From Alloalcanivorax mobilis (GTDB taxonomy: Bacteria; Pseudomonadota; Gammaproteobacteria; Pseudomonadales; Alcanivoracaceae), in contig NZ_NMQZ01000017.1 of the NCBI RefSeq assembly GCF_002864685.1, forward strand, positions 1-64,000: a DNA stretch of 64,000 bases, in the 5' to 3' direction. The position numbers and the translations under genes are program-made. Shown in pieces: positions 55,427 to 63,797 of the stretch. Position 1 is the first letter of the stretch, and every line of letters starts with the position of its first letter. Under the pieces are notes generated by a model that saw nothing but the letters and a program-made list of their open reading frames with translations, did not search any database and was not told where the DNA came from.

Positions 55427-56026
55427 ATGGCCCGTTGGATCGAACCCGTCACCCTGGGCGGCGACACCGTCACTCTGGAGCCGCTCGGCGCGCAGCACCG
55501 CGAGGCCCTGGCCGAGGCCTGCGTCGACGGCGACCTGCATCAGCTCTGGTACACCTTCGTGCCAGGCCCGGAGACCGTGGGCGACTACATCGACACCGCG
55601 CTGCACGGCCGCGAGCACGGCGGCGAAATGCCGTTCGCGGTGCGTGACAACGCCAGTGGCACGGTGATCGGCGCGACCCGTTACTGCCACGTGGATGAGC
55701 CTAACCGGCGCCTGGAGATCGGCTACACCTGGTACGCTGAACGTTTTCAACGCAGCGCCGTGAATACCGAGTGCAAGCGGCTGTTGCTCGGCCACGCCTT
55801 TGAAACGCTGGATGCGATTGCCGTGGAGTTCCGCACCCATTGGCACAACCGCGCCTCGCGGGCGGCGATTGCCCGCCTCGGCGCCAAGCAGGACGGCGTG
55901 CTGCGCAATCATCAGGTGAGCGCGGACGGCCTGTATCGGGACACGGTGGTGTTTTCGATCATCAACCTGGAGTGGCCGGCGGTGCGCCAGAATCTGGATT
56001 TCCGGCTGCGGCGCGGCGTGCGCTGA
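55427..56026 (+). CDS. GNAT-family N-acetyltransferase (RimJ/RimL type)
   Basis: A 199-residue acetyltransferase of the ribosomal-protein-type GNAT group. It has VTLEPLGAQHREAL at the start, GATRYCHVDEPNRRLEIGYTWY (core strand) and VEFRTHWHNRASRAAIARLGAKQDGVLRNH, the typical acceptor region. The start follows GCAGGAGC. Its substrate is not known. The AcpH gene follows closely. Confidence 0.88.
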   Translation: MARWIEPVTLGGDTVTLEPLGAQHREALAEACVDGDLHQLWYTFVPGPETVGDYIDTALHGREHGGEMPFAVRDNASGTVIGATRYCHVDEPNRRLEIGYTWYAERFQRSAVNTECKRLLLGHAFETLDAIAVEFRTHWHNRASRAAIARLGAKQDGVLRNHQVSADGLYRDTVVFSIINLEWPAVRQNLDFRLRRGVR

Positions 56027-56033
56027 GACGGCG

Positions 56034-56642
56034 ATGAACTACTTCGCCCATCTCGCTCTTGCCCAGCCCACGGTCGCCTCCAAGGTCGGCAATCTGATGG
56101 GGGATTTCATGCGCGGGGTGCAGCCGGAGGCGTTGCCGGAGCCGGTGCGGCAAGGCTTGCACAACCACCGCCTGGTGGACCGCTTTACCGACCACCATCC
56201 GCTGGTGATCGACAGCCGGCGGCGCTTCTCCGACCAGCGCCGGCGGTTCGCCGGCGTCGCTCTGGATGTGCTGTTCGACCATTTTCTGATCCGCCACTGG
56301 TCGCGCTTCCACGAGCGGCCGTTGCAGGAGGCGATCGACGAGAACTACCGCTTATTACTAACAGGCGCGCCGCTGATGCCGGAAGCCATGCGCGCCACCA
56401 CCCGGCACATGGTCGAGCACGACTGGTTCAACCGCTACGCCGAGTTGGAAGGCATTGGCCGGGCGCTGGACCGGATTGCCGCGCGCATCCGCTTCACCAA
56501 CCGTTTCCAGGGCATGCTGGAGGAAATTCACGCGCACCACGATGAACTGGAAGCGGTGTTTCTGACCCTCTATCCGCAACTGCGTCAGGTGGTCCGCGCC
56601 GAGGCTCTGGAAACGCCCGGGCAGGCCACACAGAGCCTGTAA
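56034..56642 (+). CDS. acpH: acyl carrier protein phosphodiesterase AcpH
   Basis: The 202-residue enzyme removes the phosphopantetheine arm from ACP. It is an HD-like fold protein with MNYFAHLALA, GNLMGDFMRG, HRLVDRFTDHHP and the FDHFLIRHW region typical of AcpH. It lies seven bases after the GNAT stop and is therefore probably co-transcribed. Confidence 0.9.
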   Translation: MNYFAHLALAQPTVASKVGNLMGDFMRGVQPEALPEPVRQGLHNHRLVDRFTDHHPLVIDSRRRFSDQRRRFAGVALDVLFDHFLIRHWSRFHERPLQEAIDENYRLLLTGAPLMPEAMRATTRHMVEHDWFNRYAELEGIGRALDRIAARIRFTNRFQGMLEEIHAHHDELEAVFLTLYPQLRQVVRAEALETPGQATQSL

Positions 56643-56655
56643 GGGGTGGTGCCCG

Positions 56656-57489
56656 CTAAAGCGGATTGAGCTCAAGGGCGGCCAGGGTCTGTTCATAAAG
56701 GCGCGCGGCGCTTTTTTTATCGCGTGCCCGTGGCGAGCGGGAAGCCGCGCCCTTGGCGTCGAAGTAACCGCCGGTGACGTCGTTGAAGGTGTCGTCCAGG
56801 GCCATGCGCACCGGCAGGCGGGCGGCGTTTTCCGCGGTGGTCAGGGTGGGGCGGATCAGCTTCATGGCCAGCCCCGGCACGTGGCGGAAAATGCCGGTGT
56901 CGACGCCCCCCGGGTGCAGTGCGTTGCTGGTAATGCCCTGGCCGGCCAGTTTCTGCGCCAACACATCGCTGAACAGAATATTGCCCAGCTTGGATTGCCC
57001 GTAGGCGTCCATCACCAGGTACGGCCGCCGGCCCCGCCAGGTGTTCGGATTGATGCGCCCCAGCCAATGCGCCACCGACGCCACATGGAGCACGCGCGCG
57101 TTGGGGCGGCTTTGCAGCAGCGGCAGCAGCAGATGGGTCAGCAGCACCGGCGCCAGGTAATTGACGCCGAACTGCATTTCGTAGCCGTCGGCGGTGAACT
57201 GCTGCCGGGTGGGCACCACGCCAGCGTTGTTGATCAACACATCCAGGCCGTCCAGCTCGTCGGTGAGGCGCCGGGCGCAGCCATGCACCGCCGCCAGATC
57301 GGCGAGATCGAGGCTGAACAGGCGCACCCGCGCTTCCGGATAACGGTTCTTGATGCGCGCCACCGCCGCCTGGCCCTTGGTCTGGTCGCGGCAGGCCAGC
57401 AGCACCTCGGCGCCGCGCCCGGCCAGTTGTTCGGCGGTGCACAGCCCGATGCCGGAATTGCCGCCGGTGATAAGAACCCGTTTCGCCAT
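56656..57489 (-). CDS. SDR family oxidoreductase (retinol-dehydrogenase-like)
   Basis: A 277-residue short-chain dehydrogenase with TGGNSGIG (about 8-15), NNAGV (about 88-92), a catalytic Ser near 135 and YGQSK near 163. The C-terminal region fits the retinol-dehydrogenase/WW-domain-oxidoreductase-like group. Substrate unknown. It is convergent with acpH. AGGAG precedes the ATG. Confidence 0.9.
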   Translation of the reverse strand: MAKRVLITGGNSGIGLCTAEQLAGRGAEVLLACRDQTKGQAAVARIKNRYPEARVRLFSLDLADLAAVHGCARRLTDELDGLDVLINNAGVVPTRQQFTADGYEMQFGVNYLAPVLLTHLLLPLLQSRPNARVLHVASVAHWLGRINPNTWRGRRPYLVMDAYGQSKLGNILFSDVLAQKLAGQGITSNALHPGGVDTGIFRHVPGLAMKLIRPTLTTAENAARLPVRMALDDTFNDVTGGYFDAKGAASRSPRARDKKSAARLYEQTLAALELNPL

Positions 57490-57518
57490 GAGTCACTCCT
57501 GAGTCGATGGCGGAAAGC

Positions 57519-58579
57519 CTAGCACGGCGGGCCGGAACGGCCATTACAGCGACGACCACGCTCATCGGCCTGCCGGTCAAGCCAGTCGCCAATGGTGTCG
57601 GTGAGGTTCGGCCAGTGGCGGCTTTGCAGCAGCAGATGGGGGGCATCCGGGTAAAAGTGGTATTCGCCGTGATCGCCCAGGTGCCCACGCAAGCGGTCAA
57701 TGCTGACCGCTGGTACCGAGGTGTCGCGGCCGCCGTACAACAGCAGGGTGGGCAGGGACAGCGCCGGCGCTTCGTCGCTGGCGCTGTCGGCCAGAGGGGC
57801 CTGTTCGCACTCAGTTCGATGGCCGCGTTGCCGCCCCAAAGCGGGCCAGGCAAGGCGCGAGGAGAGAGGTTTAGTACGCTAAATGAACGACGAGCAACGC
57901 TGTTTGGCCCGCTTTGGGGCGCAACCCGAAGGGCCGGCGCGGCCATCGAACTGAGTACGAACAGGCCCTAGCCCCAGTAGCTGTCCATTCGCACCCGGCG
58001 CATTACCCGCGGATCGTCGGCGAGGCGCCGGGCCGCTTCGGGGGCCAGGAGCGGGTCGTCCGGGGCGCGGTTCACGGTGAGTCGGTAACCGGGAGCCAGG
58101 ATGGCGGCGCTGGCGATCAGAACGTTCCAGCCGTAGCGCAGTCGAATGCCTTCGCGCACCGCCGGCGCCGCCAGGATCAAGCCACGGATCGGCAATTCCG
58201 GATGGCGATGTGCGACCAGAATGGCGACCGCGCCGCCCAGACTTTCGCCCAGCAGATACAGGGGTTGGCCGGGGTGCTGGCGGGCCGCGTCGGCGACCGC
58301 GCGGGCGGCGTCGTCCACCAGCCGCTCTTCCCCGGCCCAGCGGTCATTGAGGTTGCGGGTGCCAAAGCCGGCCTGGTCGAAGGCGTACACTCGATAGCCG
58401 CGTCGTGCCAGGGCCGGTGCCGCCAGGTTGAAGGCGGCCCGATAGTCGCCGAAGCTGTGCAGGGCAACGATTACACCGCGCATGTCACCGGGCGGCGTCC
58501 ACTGTTGCATGGCCATTGGCGGCGGCGCTGGCTGGCTGGCGCAACCGGCAACACTGAACATCATCACCAGGAGATTCAT
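57519..58579 (-). pseudogene. alpha/beta-hydrolase lipoprotein gene split by a repeat element
   Basis: The 5' part (58579 to 57971) codes for a lipoprotein signal with lipobox VAGC, VALHSFGDY, the nucleophile motif LLGESLGG and ends in DSYWG, at which a TAG inside the element stops it. The 3' part (57796 to 57519, another frame) continues with SLPTLLLYGGRDTSVP and YPDAPHLLL, which carry the catalytic Asp and His. Both parts together match an intact monoglyceride-lipase-like hydrolase. The inserted element is at 57797-57968. The truncated product lacks Asp and His, so it should be inactive. Confidence 0.85.
57797..57968 (+). mobile_element. 172-bp terminal-inverted-repeat element, copy 1
   Basis: Both ends read inwards GGGCCTGTTCG-(C/T)-ACTCAGTTCGATGGCCGCG, a terminal inverted repeat of about 30 bp. 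A second, perfect 16-bp inverted pair (57833-57848 with 57905-57920) lies inside, and TTTAGTACGCTAAA is near the centre. No transposase is encoded, so it is MITE-like. It interrupts a hydrolase gene. A target duplication could not be defined. Confidence 0.85.
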
Positions 58580-58584
58580 TGTCC

Positions 58585-59055
58585 ATGTACGCATCCGGCC
58601 AGATTAAAGGCCCTCGGGTGAAGAGCGGGTTGAGAACGCCGCTGAGCACACTGTGTGCCGTTGCTCTGGCGGCTTTGTTGACGATGCTGGCGACGCCGGT
58701 GCTGGCCGAGCGCTTCGAAGGGCGCTTCTCGGAACGGCTGACGGTCACCGCCACCGCCTTTAATTCCCTGCACGGCCAGGGCGCCGGCGACGACCACACG
58801 GTGGCTGCCTGGGGCGATGTTCTGAAGCCGGGTATGCATGTGATCGCCGTGTCCCGGGATCTGATTGAGCGGGGCATGGTGTACGGCACCGCGGTGCGCA
58901 TCGAAGGGCTGGAGGGTGTCTGGTACGTACGCGACAAAATGCACGACCGCTGGCGCAACAAAATCGACATCTATATGGGCACGGACCTGCGCGGCGCGCT
59001 CAACTGGGGGCGCCGCAAAGTGACCATTCATTGGGCGCCGGAAGTGGCGGAATAG
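58585..59055 (+). CDS. exported 3D-domain protein
   Basis: A 156-residue protein with a signal peptide or anchor (about 17-42) and a C-terminal 3D domain: TATAFNS, AWGDVLKPGMHVIAVSRDLI, and DKMHDRWRNKIDIYMGTD with the three conserved aspartates. 3D domains resemble the double-psi barrel of MltA/RlpA-type peptidoglycan lytic enzymes. The start is ATG at 58585 or TTG at 58579 behind AGGAG. It is divergent from, and touches, the start of the split hydrolase gene. Confidence 0.85.
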   Translation: MYASGQIKGPRVKSGLRTPLSTLCAVALAALLTMLATPVLAERFEGRFSERLTVTATAFNSLHGQGAGDDHTVAAWGDVLKPGMHVIAVSRDLIERGMVYGTAVRIEGLEGVWYVRDKMHDRWRNKIDIYMGTDLRGALNWGRRKVTIHWAPEVAE

Positions 59056-59205
59056 GATGCAGGATGCAGGGAAAGACCGTGCCATTGGTGGCGCCGTGCT
59101 TCGTGGAGAGCGCCGCAAGCCTCAGGCTTCAAGCCGCAAAAAGAAGCTCTACGCAGTCGCTCTGTCGCTTGTAGCTTGAAGCCGTTCTCCACGAAGCACG
59201 GCGCC
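59055..59205. repeat. 20-bp inverted repeat with inner arms
   Basis: GGCGCCGTGCTTCGTGGAGA (59090-59109) is exactly inverted at 59186-59205, with a second pair 59125-59134/59174-59183. Two GGATGCA heptamers (59055-59068) precede it, and inside are seven-base-like units of AGCTTGT/AGCTTGA type. It lies between two convergent genes. Confidence 0.9.
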
Positions 59206-59223
59206 ATCACTTGAGCCGGTCCG

Positions 59224-59982
59224 TTATTCCCGGCTCAGCCAGCGCATCATGCCGCGGGTGACGCCGCTTGGCGCCAGTTTCTCGACCAGGGTGGTGAGGC
59301 GGAACGACAGGCCCACCGGGGTGTGTACCCGTTCGGTCCGCAGCGCCTGCTCAGCGGCGCGGGCGATGTCCCCGGCGCTCAGCCGCACGCCCATGCGCCG
59401 CACCACCGGTGCTTGAAACGTCTGCGCGCTGACCATGGCGGTGTTGACGAACGGTGGCATCAGGTCCTGCACCACGATGCCGTGGCGCCGCCATTCCAGG
59501 TTGAGTGCTTCGGTGAGGCCGCGCACCGCGAATTTCGAGGCCGAGTAGCTGGCCAGGTGGGGCACGCCGTAAAGCGCCGAAGCGGAGCTCATGTTCAGCA
59601 CTCGTGGCGCGGGCGCCTTCTTGAGATGGGGCAGCGCGGCCAGGCTCATTTGCAGGGTGCCGATCACATTGACCTGAAACGTCAGGCGGTGCGCTTCCAG
59701 GCTCAGGTCTTCCGCGTGCCCCATGCGCAAAATGCCGGCGCAATTGAATAGGACGTCGAGGCCGCCGGTGGCGGCGAAGTCGTCCACCGCCCGTTGGCAG
59801 GCATCGGCGTCGGTGATGTCCAGGTGTCGGTGCCAGGCCGGTTCACCGAGCTCGGCCTGGAGCGTTCGCAAGGCGTCGTCGTTGCTGTCCAACAGGCCGA
59901 CCCGCCAGCCCTGGCGGTGAAAGCGGCGGGCGGTGGCCAGACCAATGCCGGCGGCGGCGCCGGTGATCAGAATGCTTTTCAT
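59224..59982 (-). CDS. SDR family oxidoreductase
   Basis: A 252-residue short-chain dehydrogenase with TGAAAGIG (about 7-14), NCAGI (about 83-87), catalytic Ser near 133 and YSASK near 146-150. The ATG overlaps the esterase stop by one base (TGATG). With the upstream esterase and monooxygenase it forms a three-gene series that could oxidise alcohols or ketones. The substrate is unknown. Confidence 0.9.
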   Translation of the reverse strand: MKSILITGAAAGIGLATARRFHRQGWRVGLLDSNDDALRTLQAELGEPAWHRHLDITDADACQRAVDDFAATGGLDVLFNCAGILRMGHAEDLSLEAHRLTFQVNVIGTLQMSLAALPHLKKAPAPRVLNMSSASALYGVPHLASYSASKFAVRGLTEALNLEWRRHGIVVQDLMPPFVNTAMVSAQTFQAPVVRRMGVRLSAGDIARAAEQALRTERVHTPVGLSFRLTTLVEKLAPSGVTRGMMRWLSRE

Positions 59983-60908
59983 CAGGCTTGCCAGTGGTGG
60001 TTAAGAAAGTCGCGCATCTCATCGATGGCGTGGTCGGCGTCGGCGAGCACCCCCGCGTGCAACTGAAACACGTGCCAGCGATCCGGGTAGAGCTGGTAGC
60101 GCGCCCGGGTGCGGGTGCCCGCCAGGGCATCGGCGAGCCGCTCGCTGTCGCCACGCAGAATCTCATCGCCGCCGCTCTGGATCAGCAGCGGCGGCAGGTT
60201 GTCGCAATCACCGAACAGCGGTGACGCGCCGGCCTGGTCCCGCTGGCCACTGGCGTAGGCCTCGGCGGCTTTTTCCAGCCAGTGCAGGTTGAGCATCGCC
60301 TCCCCGGGCACCCACGCGGGGGTCTGCCGCAGGCTCAGATCCAGCCAGGGCGAAATCAGGATGGCGCTGGCCGGCGCCGGCAGGCCTTCGTTGTTGATCC
60401 GTTGCAGCAACGCCAGGGCCAGGCCGCCGCCGGCGGAGTCGCCGGCCAGCGCCAACCGGCCGGGGGCATGATCGTTGTCCAGCAGGCGTCGGTACACCGC
60501 CAGGGCGTCGTCCAGGGCGGCCGGGCAGGGGTGCTCCGGGGCGCGGCGATAATCCGCCACCACCACGGTGGTGTCGGAGCGGCGTGCCAGATGCGTGGTC
60601 AGCGCACGGTGGGTGGCGGGCGAGCCACTCAGATAGCCGCCACCATGCAGATACAGCACGCAGCCGGCGCGGCCGTCGCCGACCATTTCCACCGGCACGC
60701 CGGCGAAATGGGCACGCCGCCGGGGCACGCCCCGGGCCGGCAGGGCGACCCGCGCCGCGGCGCTCAGCCAGCGCCGCTGAAACACCACCCCGCGGCGCGG
60801 ATTGAAGGCGGGTTTGACCAGCGCGGTGAGAGCACCGCGCAGCAGCGCGGCGACCAGGGTCTGGCTGGGGCTGGGGGCGGCGCCGCTCAACTCACGGCTA
60901 CAGCTCAC
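59982..60908 (-). CDS. HSL-family alpha/beta hydrolase (esterase)
   Basis: A 308-residue esterase of the hormone-sensitive-lipase family with oxyanion motif YLHGGGYLSG (about 85-94), nucleophile ALAGDSAGGGLALALL (about 153-168), the ISPWLD segment, a late Asp in SGGDEILRGDSE and the His in DRWHVFQL. It overlaps the monooxygenase stop by four bases, so the monooxygenase product (an ester) may be its substrate. Confidence 0.92.
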   Translation of the reverse strand: MSCSRELSGAAPSPSQTLVAALLRGALTALVKPAFNPRRGVVFQRRWLSAAARVALPARGVPRRRAHFAGVPVEMVGDGRAGCVLYLHGGGYLSGSPATHRALTTHLARRSDTTVVVADYRRAPEHPCPAALDDALAVYRRLLDNDHAPGRLALAGDSAGGGLALALLQRINNEGLPAPASAILISPWLDLSLRQTPAWVPGEAMLNLHWLEKAAEAYASGQRDQAGASPLFGDCDNLPPLLIQSGGDEILRGDSERLADALAGTRTRARYQLYPDRWHVFQLHAGVLADADHAIDEMRDFLNHHWQA

Positions 60909-62395
60909 GGCGACATCTCATAATCGGCGGGCTCCAGGCGCCGGGTCAGGCGCCGGTAGGTGAAGGTAAACCCGGGCCAGTTGTTGGTGTTCAGGCCATT
61001 CTCGGTTTTGTACCAGCTGTGGCAGCCACTGTCCCACACCGTGGCGCGCATGCGCTGCTGCAGGCGCTGATTAAAATCGCTCTGCACCCGCTCGCGCACT
61101 TCCAGGCTGCGTTGGCCGTGGCGCTCAAGCGTATCCAGAGCGCTGATCACATAGGCGATCTGCGATTCCAACATATAGACGATGGAGTTGTGGCCCAGGT
61201 TGGTGTTGGGGCCGTAGAGCATGAACAGGTTGGGAAAGCCGCGCACGCTGATGCCCAGGTAGGCCTCGGCGCCGTTGCGCCAGGCGTCGTTGAGGTCGCG
61301 GCCGGCGCGCCCGGTGATGCGCATCGGTGCCAGGAAGTCGGTGGCCTGGAAGCCGGTGCCGAAAATCAGCACGTCGGCCGGGTGGTGTTGCCCGTGGGCG
61401 TCCTCGACACCGCTTTCGGTGACGGCGCTGACGCCGCCGCTAATGACCCGCACGCCGTGGCGTTGGATGGCCTGGAAATAGTCGTTGGAGATCAGGATGC
61501 GCTTGCAGCCCATGGGATAATCCGGGGTCAGCGTTTCGCGCAGGCCGGGGTCGGAGATGCACTGTTTGAGATAGCGTTTGAACAGCCGCTGGTAGATTTT
61601 CATCGCGCCCTGCAACGCGGTGAAGCCGAGCACCCGGGTTTCGTTCTGCAGGTAAATCTTGCCGCGGTCCAATTGCTGCAGCAGCGGCCAGCGTTGCATG
61701 CGCTGTTGCTCGGCGGCGGTATAGGGGCGGTCCGGTTTGGGAATCACGTAGGCGGCGGAGCGTTGGAATAACAGCACCTGGCTGGCCTTTTTCGCCACTT
61801 CGGGCACGAACTGGATGGCGCTGGCACCGGTGCCCACCACCGCAACGGTCTTGCCGCTCAGATCCACGTCATGGTCCCAGCGGGCGCTGTGAAACGCCGG
61901 GCCGTGGAAGCGCTCAAGGCCCGGCAGGTTGGGATAAGCGGGACGGTTGAGCTGGCCGGTGGCGGTGATCAGTACCCGCGCGGTCAGTACCCCGGCGCTG
62001 GTCTCCAGGTGCCACAGGGCCTGCTCTTCGTCGAAGCGGGCGGCGCCTACTTCGGTGTTGAGGCGCAGGTGCGGCTCTAAACCGTATTGGTGGGCGCAAT
62101 GGCTCAGGTAATCGAAGATTTCCGCCTGCGGGGCGAAGCGCCGCGACCAGTCGAATTTTTTCGCGAACGAGAAAGAATAGAGATGCGAGGGCACGTCACA
62201 GGCGGCGCCCGGGTAGGTGTTGTCTCGCCAGGCGCCGCCGATCCGCGCCGCTTTCTCCAGAATCACCAGCGAGTGCTGGCCGCGTTCCTTGAGGGCGATG
62301 GCCATGCCCAGGCCGCCGAAGCCGGCGCCGATGATGGCCACTTGAAAGTCCGGTTGCTGTTCCACATGTCTCACCGCTTGATCCGATTGCCTCAC
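60905..62395 (-). CDS. flavin monooxygenase, Baeyer-Villiger type
   Basis: A 496-residue FAD/NADPH enzyme with GAGFGGLG (about 23-30), GGAWRDNTYPGAACD, the Baeyer-Villiger-type fingerprint FHGPAFHSARW, the second nucleotide site VVGTGASA, and the GTGF motif. It converts ketones to esters, or hydroxylates long alkanes in the AlmA-related branch; the exact reaction is not known. An esterase and an SDR follow in an overlapping operon. Start GTG at 62395 is likely, with GTG at 62374 as alternative. Confidence 0.88.
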   Translation of the reverse strand: MRQSDQAVRHVEQQPDFQVAIIGAGFGGLGMAIALKERGQHSLVILEKAARIGGAWRDNTYPGAACDVPSHLYSFSFAKKFDWSRRFAPQAEIFDYLSHCAHQYGLEPHLRLNTEVGAARFDEEQALWHLETSAGVLTARVLITATGQLNRPAYPNLPGLERFHGPAFHSARWDHDVDLSGKTVAVVGTGASAIQFVPEVAKKASQVLLFQRSAAYVIPKPDRPYTAAEQQRMQRWPLLQQLDRGKIYLQNETRVLGFTALQGAMKIYQRLFKRYLKQCISDPGLRETLTPDYPMGCKRILISNDYFQAIQRHGVRVISGGVSAVTESGVEDAHGQHHPADVLIFGTGFQATDFLAPMRITGRAGRDLNDAWRNGAEAYLGISVRGFPNLFMLYGPNTNLGHNSIVYMLESQIAYVISALDTLERHGQRSLEVRERVQSDFNQRLQQRMRATVWDSGCHSWYKTENGLNTNNWPGFTFTYRRLTRRLEPADYEMSP

Positions 62396-62455
62396 TGTAA
62401 CGCGGTGGCGCCGGTCTGTTGATGACCATCGGGCTCAGCGCCATCGCGCCGCCGG

Positions 62456-62926
62456 TCAGCGTACCGGTATCGACGTCGGCAGTTGGAACCGACCCTGGTG
62501 GTCAAAATGCAAAGGGAACGCCACGCCGGCCACCCGGGCGCTGCCTTTGAGCCGGTAATCGAGCGGCGCGCCGGGATGCTCCTGCAACGATTGCAGGCGC
62601 CCCAGGGTGCTCAGCAAACTGGTGGTGATGCGGGTGCTCACCAGAGCATCGCCCATCGCCGGCAGCACCGTCGCCTCGCCGGTCAGGCCACGGGCGAAGC
62701 GCTCGCCGTTGATGAAGATCTCGTAATCCAGGCTTTTCAGCGTCAGGTCGCGGTCGTTGGGATTGCGCGCGCGCAGCACCACCCGCCACTGTTGTTCGAA
62801 CACCCCGACCTGCTCCAGACTGAGGGTCGAGAGGTTGACCTCCGGGGCTTCCAGCCCCGACAGGGTCTGGCAGGCGCTGTTGAGCAGCAACAGGCCGAGC
62901 AGGCACAAACGGGCCGCGATTCGCAT
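62456..62926 (-). CDS. LEA14/WHy-domain lipoprotein
   Basis: A 156-residue lipoprotein with a signal ending in lipobox LNSAC (Cys18). A water-stress/hypersensitive (WHy) LEA type 2 domain follows (about 35-150), including VVLRARNPNDRDLTLKSLDYEIFING. Such proteins are linked to desiccation and stress. Its ATG is four bases from the end of a repeat-element copy. The long upstream open frame through that element is not coding. Confidence 0.85.
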   Translation of the reverse strand: MRIAARLCLLGLLLLNSACQTLSGLEAPEVNLSTLSLEQVGVFEQQWRVVLRARNPNDRDLTLKSLDYEIFINGERFARGLTGEATVLPAMGDALVSTRITTSLLSTLGRLQSLQEHPGAPLDYRLKGSARVAGVAFPLHFDHQGRFQLPTSIPVR

Positions 62927-62929
62927 TCT

Positions 62930-63121
62930 GGGCCGGTTCCCATCCAGTTTGATGGCCGCGCCGGAGGAGGCCCTGCGGGTTGCGCCCCAAAGCGGGCGAA
63001 GCGGTGTTGCTGGTCGTTCATTGAGCATGCTAAACCTCTCTCTTCGCGCTTGGCCTGGCCCGCTTTGGGAAGGCCGGTACAGGACGGCAACGCGGTCATC
63101 AAACTGAGTGGGAAGCGGCCC
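62930..63121 (-). mobile_element. 192-bp terminal-inverted-repeat element, copy 2
   Basis: It is the same element as at 57797-57968 in the opposite orientation, with more divergence. The left end reads GGGCCGGTTCCCATCCAGTT, and the right end mirrors it. The core shares CGCCCCAAAGCGGG, CCTCTC and GGCCCGCTTTGGG. Its end stops just before the LEA-type gene. Divergence suggests an old insertion. Confidence 0.8.
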
Positions 63122-63197
63122 CGCGCACTCCCTGGTGACGAAAGATCGATACCGGGTCGATGATAGCGCACCGGCCAGGCAACGGCAGGAGGCCGTG

Positions 63198-63719
63198 ATG
63201 AAGCAATTGCGTATCGAGTGCCGGGTTGGCGATATCGCCAACCAGGGCGACATGGACGCGGTGGTCAATGCCGCCAATGCCGGGCTTGGGCCTGGAGGCG
63301 GCGTGGCCGGCGCGCTGCACCGCGCCGCGGGCCCCGGGCTGGCTCGCGAGTGCGCGCCGCTGGCGCCGATCCGGCCCGGCCAGGCGGTGATCACCGGCGG
63401 CCACGACCTGCCCAATCGATTTGTCATTCACTGCCTGGGGCCGGTCCACGGCCGCGACCAACCCGCCGACCGGCTGCTTGCCCAGTGTTACCACAACGCG
63501 CTCGATCTGGCCGACCGCCATCGGTTGCGCACGGTGGCGATGCCGGCGCTTTCCACCGGTGCCTTCGGCTATCCGATGGCCGAGGCGGCGGCGGTGGCGA
63601 TGGCCGCGGTGCTCGAGTGGGCGCCTCGTTTGCAGCATGTGCGCGAGCTGCGCTGGGTGCTGGCCAATGAGGCCGACCGGGCACTGCACCAGGCGGTGCT
63701 GGACGCCGCCCGCGCTTGA
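63198..63719 (+). CDS. macro-domain protein (O-acetyl-ADP-ribose deacetylase type)
   Basis: A 173-residue macro domain with GDIANQGDMDAVVNAANAGLGPGGGVAGALHRAAG (about 13-47), the ADP-ribose binding core, and PALSTGAFGYP near 122-132. These proteins remove ADP-ribose or acetyl groups from ADP-ribose derivatives. ATG 63198 follows CAGGAGG. It may be co-transcribed with the following phosphoribosyltransferase, which would fit NAD turnover. Confidence 0.93.
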   Translation: MKQLRIECRVGDIANQGDMDAVVNAANAGLGPGGGVAGALHRAAGPGLARECAPLAPIRPGQAVITGGHDLPNRFVIHCLGPVHGRDQPADRLLAQCYHNALDLADRHRLRTVAMPALSTGAFGYPMAEAAAVAMAAVLEWAPRLQHVRELRWVLANEADRALHQAVLDAARA

Positions 63720-63797
63720 ATAACGGAGCCGCGCAACCATTCTCTAGGGAGCCTCCACTTTTTCGGACCTTCCATTCTCGTCACACAAGGAGTGTCG

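Noticed and set aside
62929-63427. N-terminal extension of the LEA-type lipoprotein through the repeat element
   Set aside because: The extension is encoded by the mobile element and antisense to the macro-domain gene; the lipoprotein signal begins at 62926.
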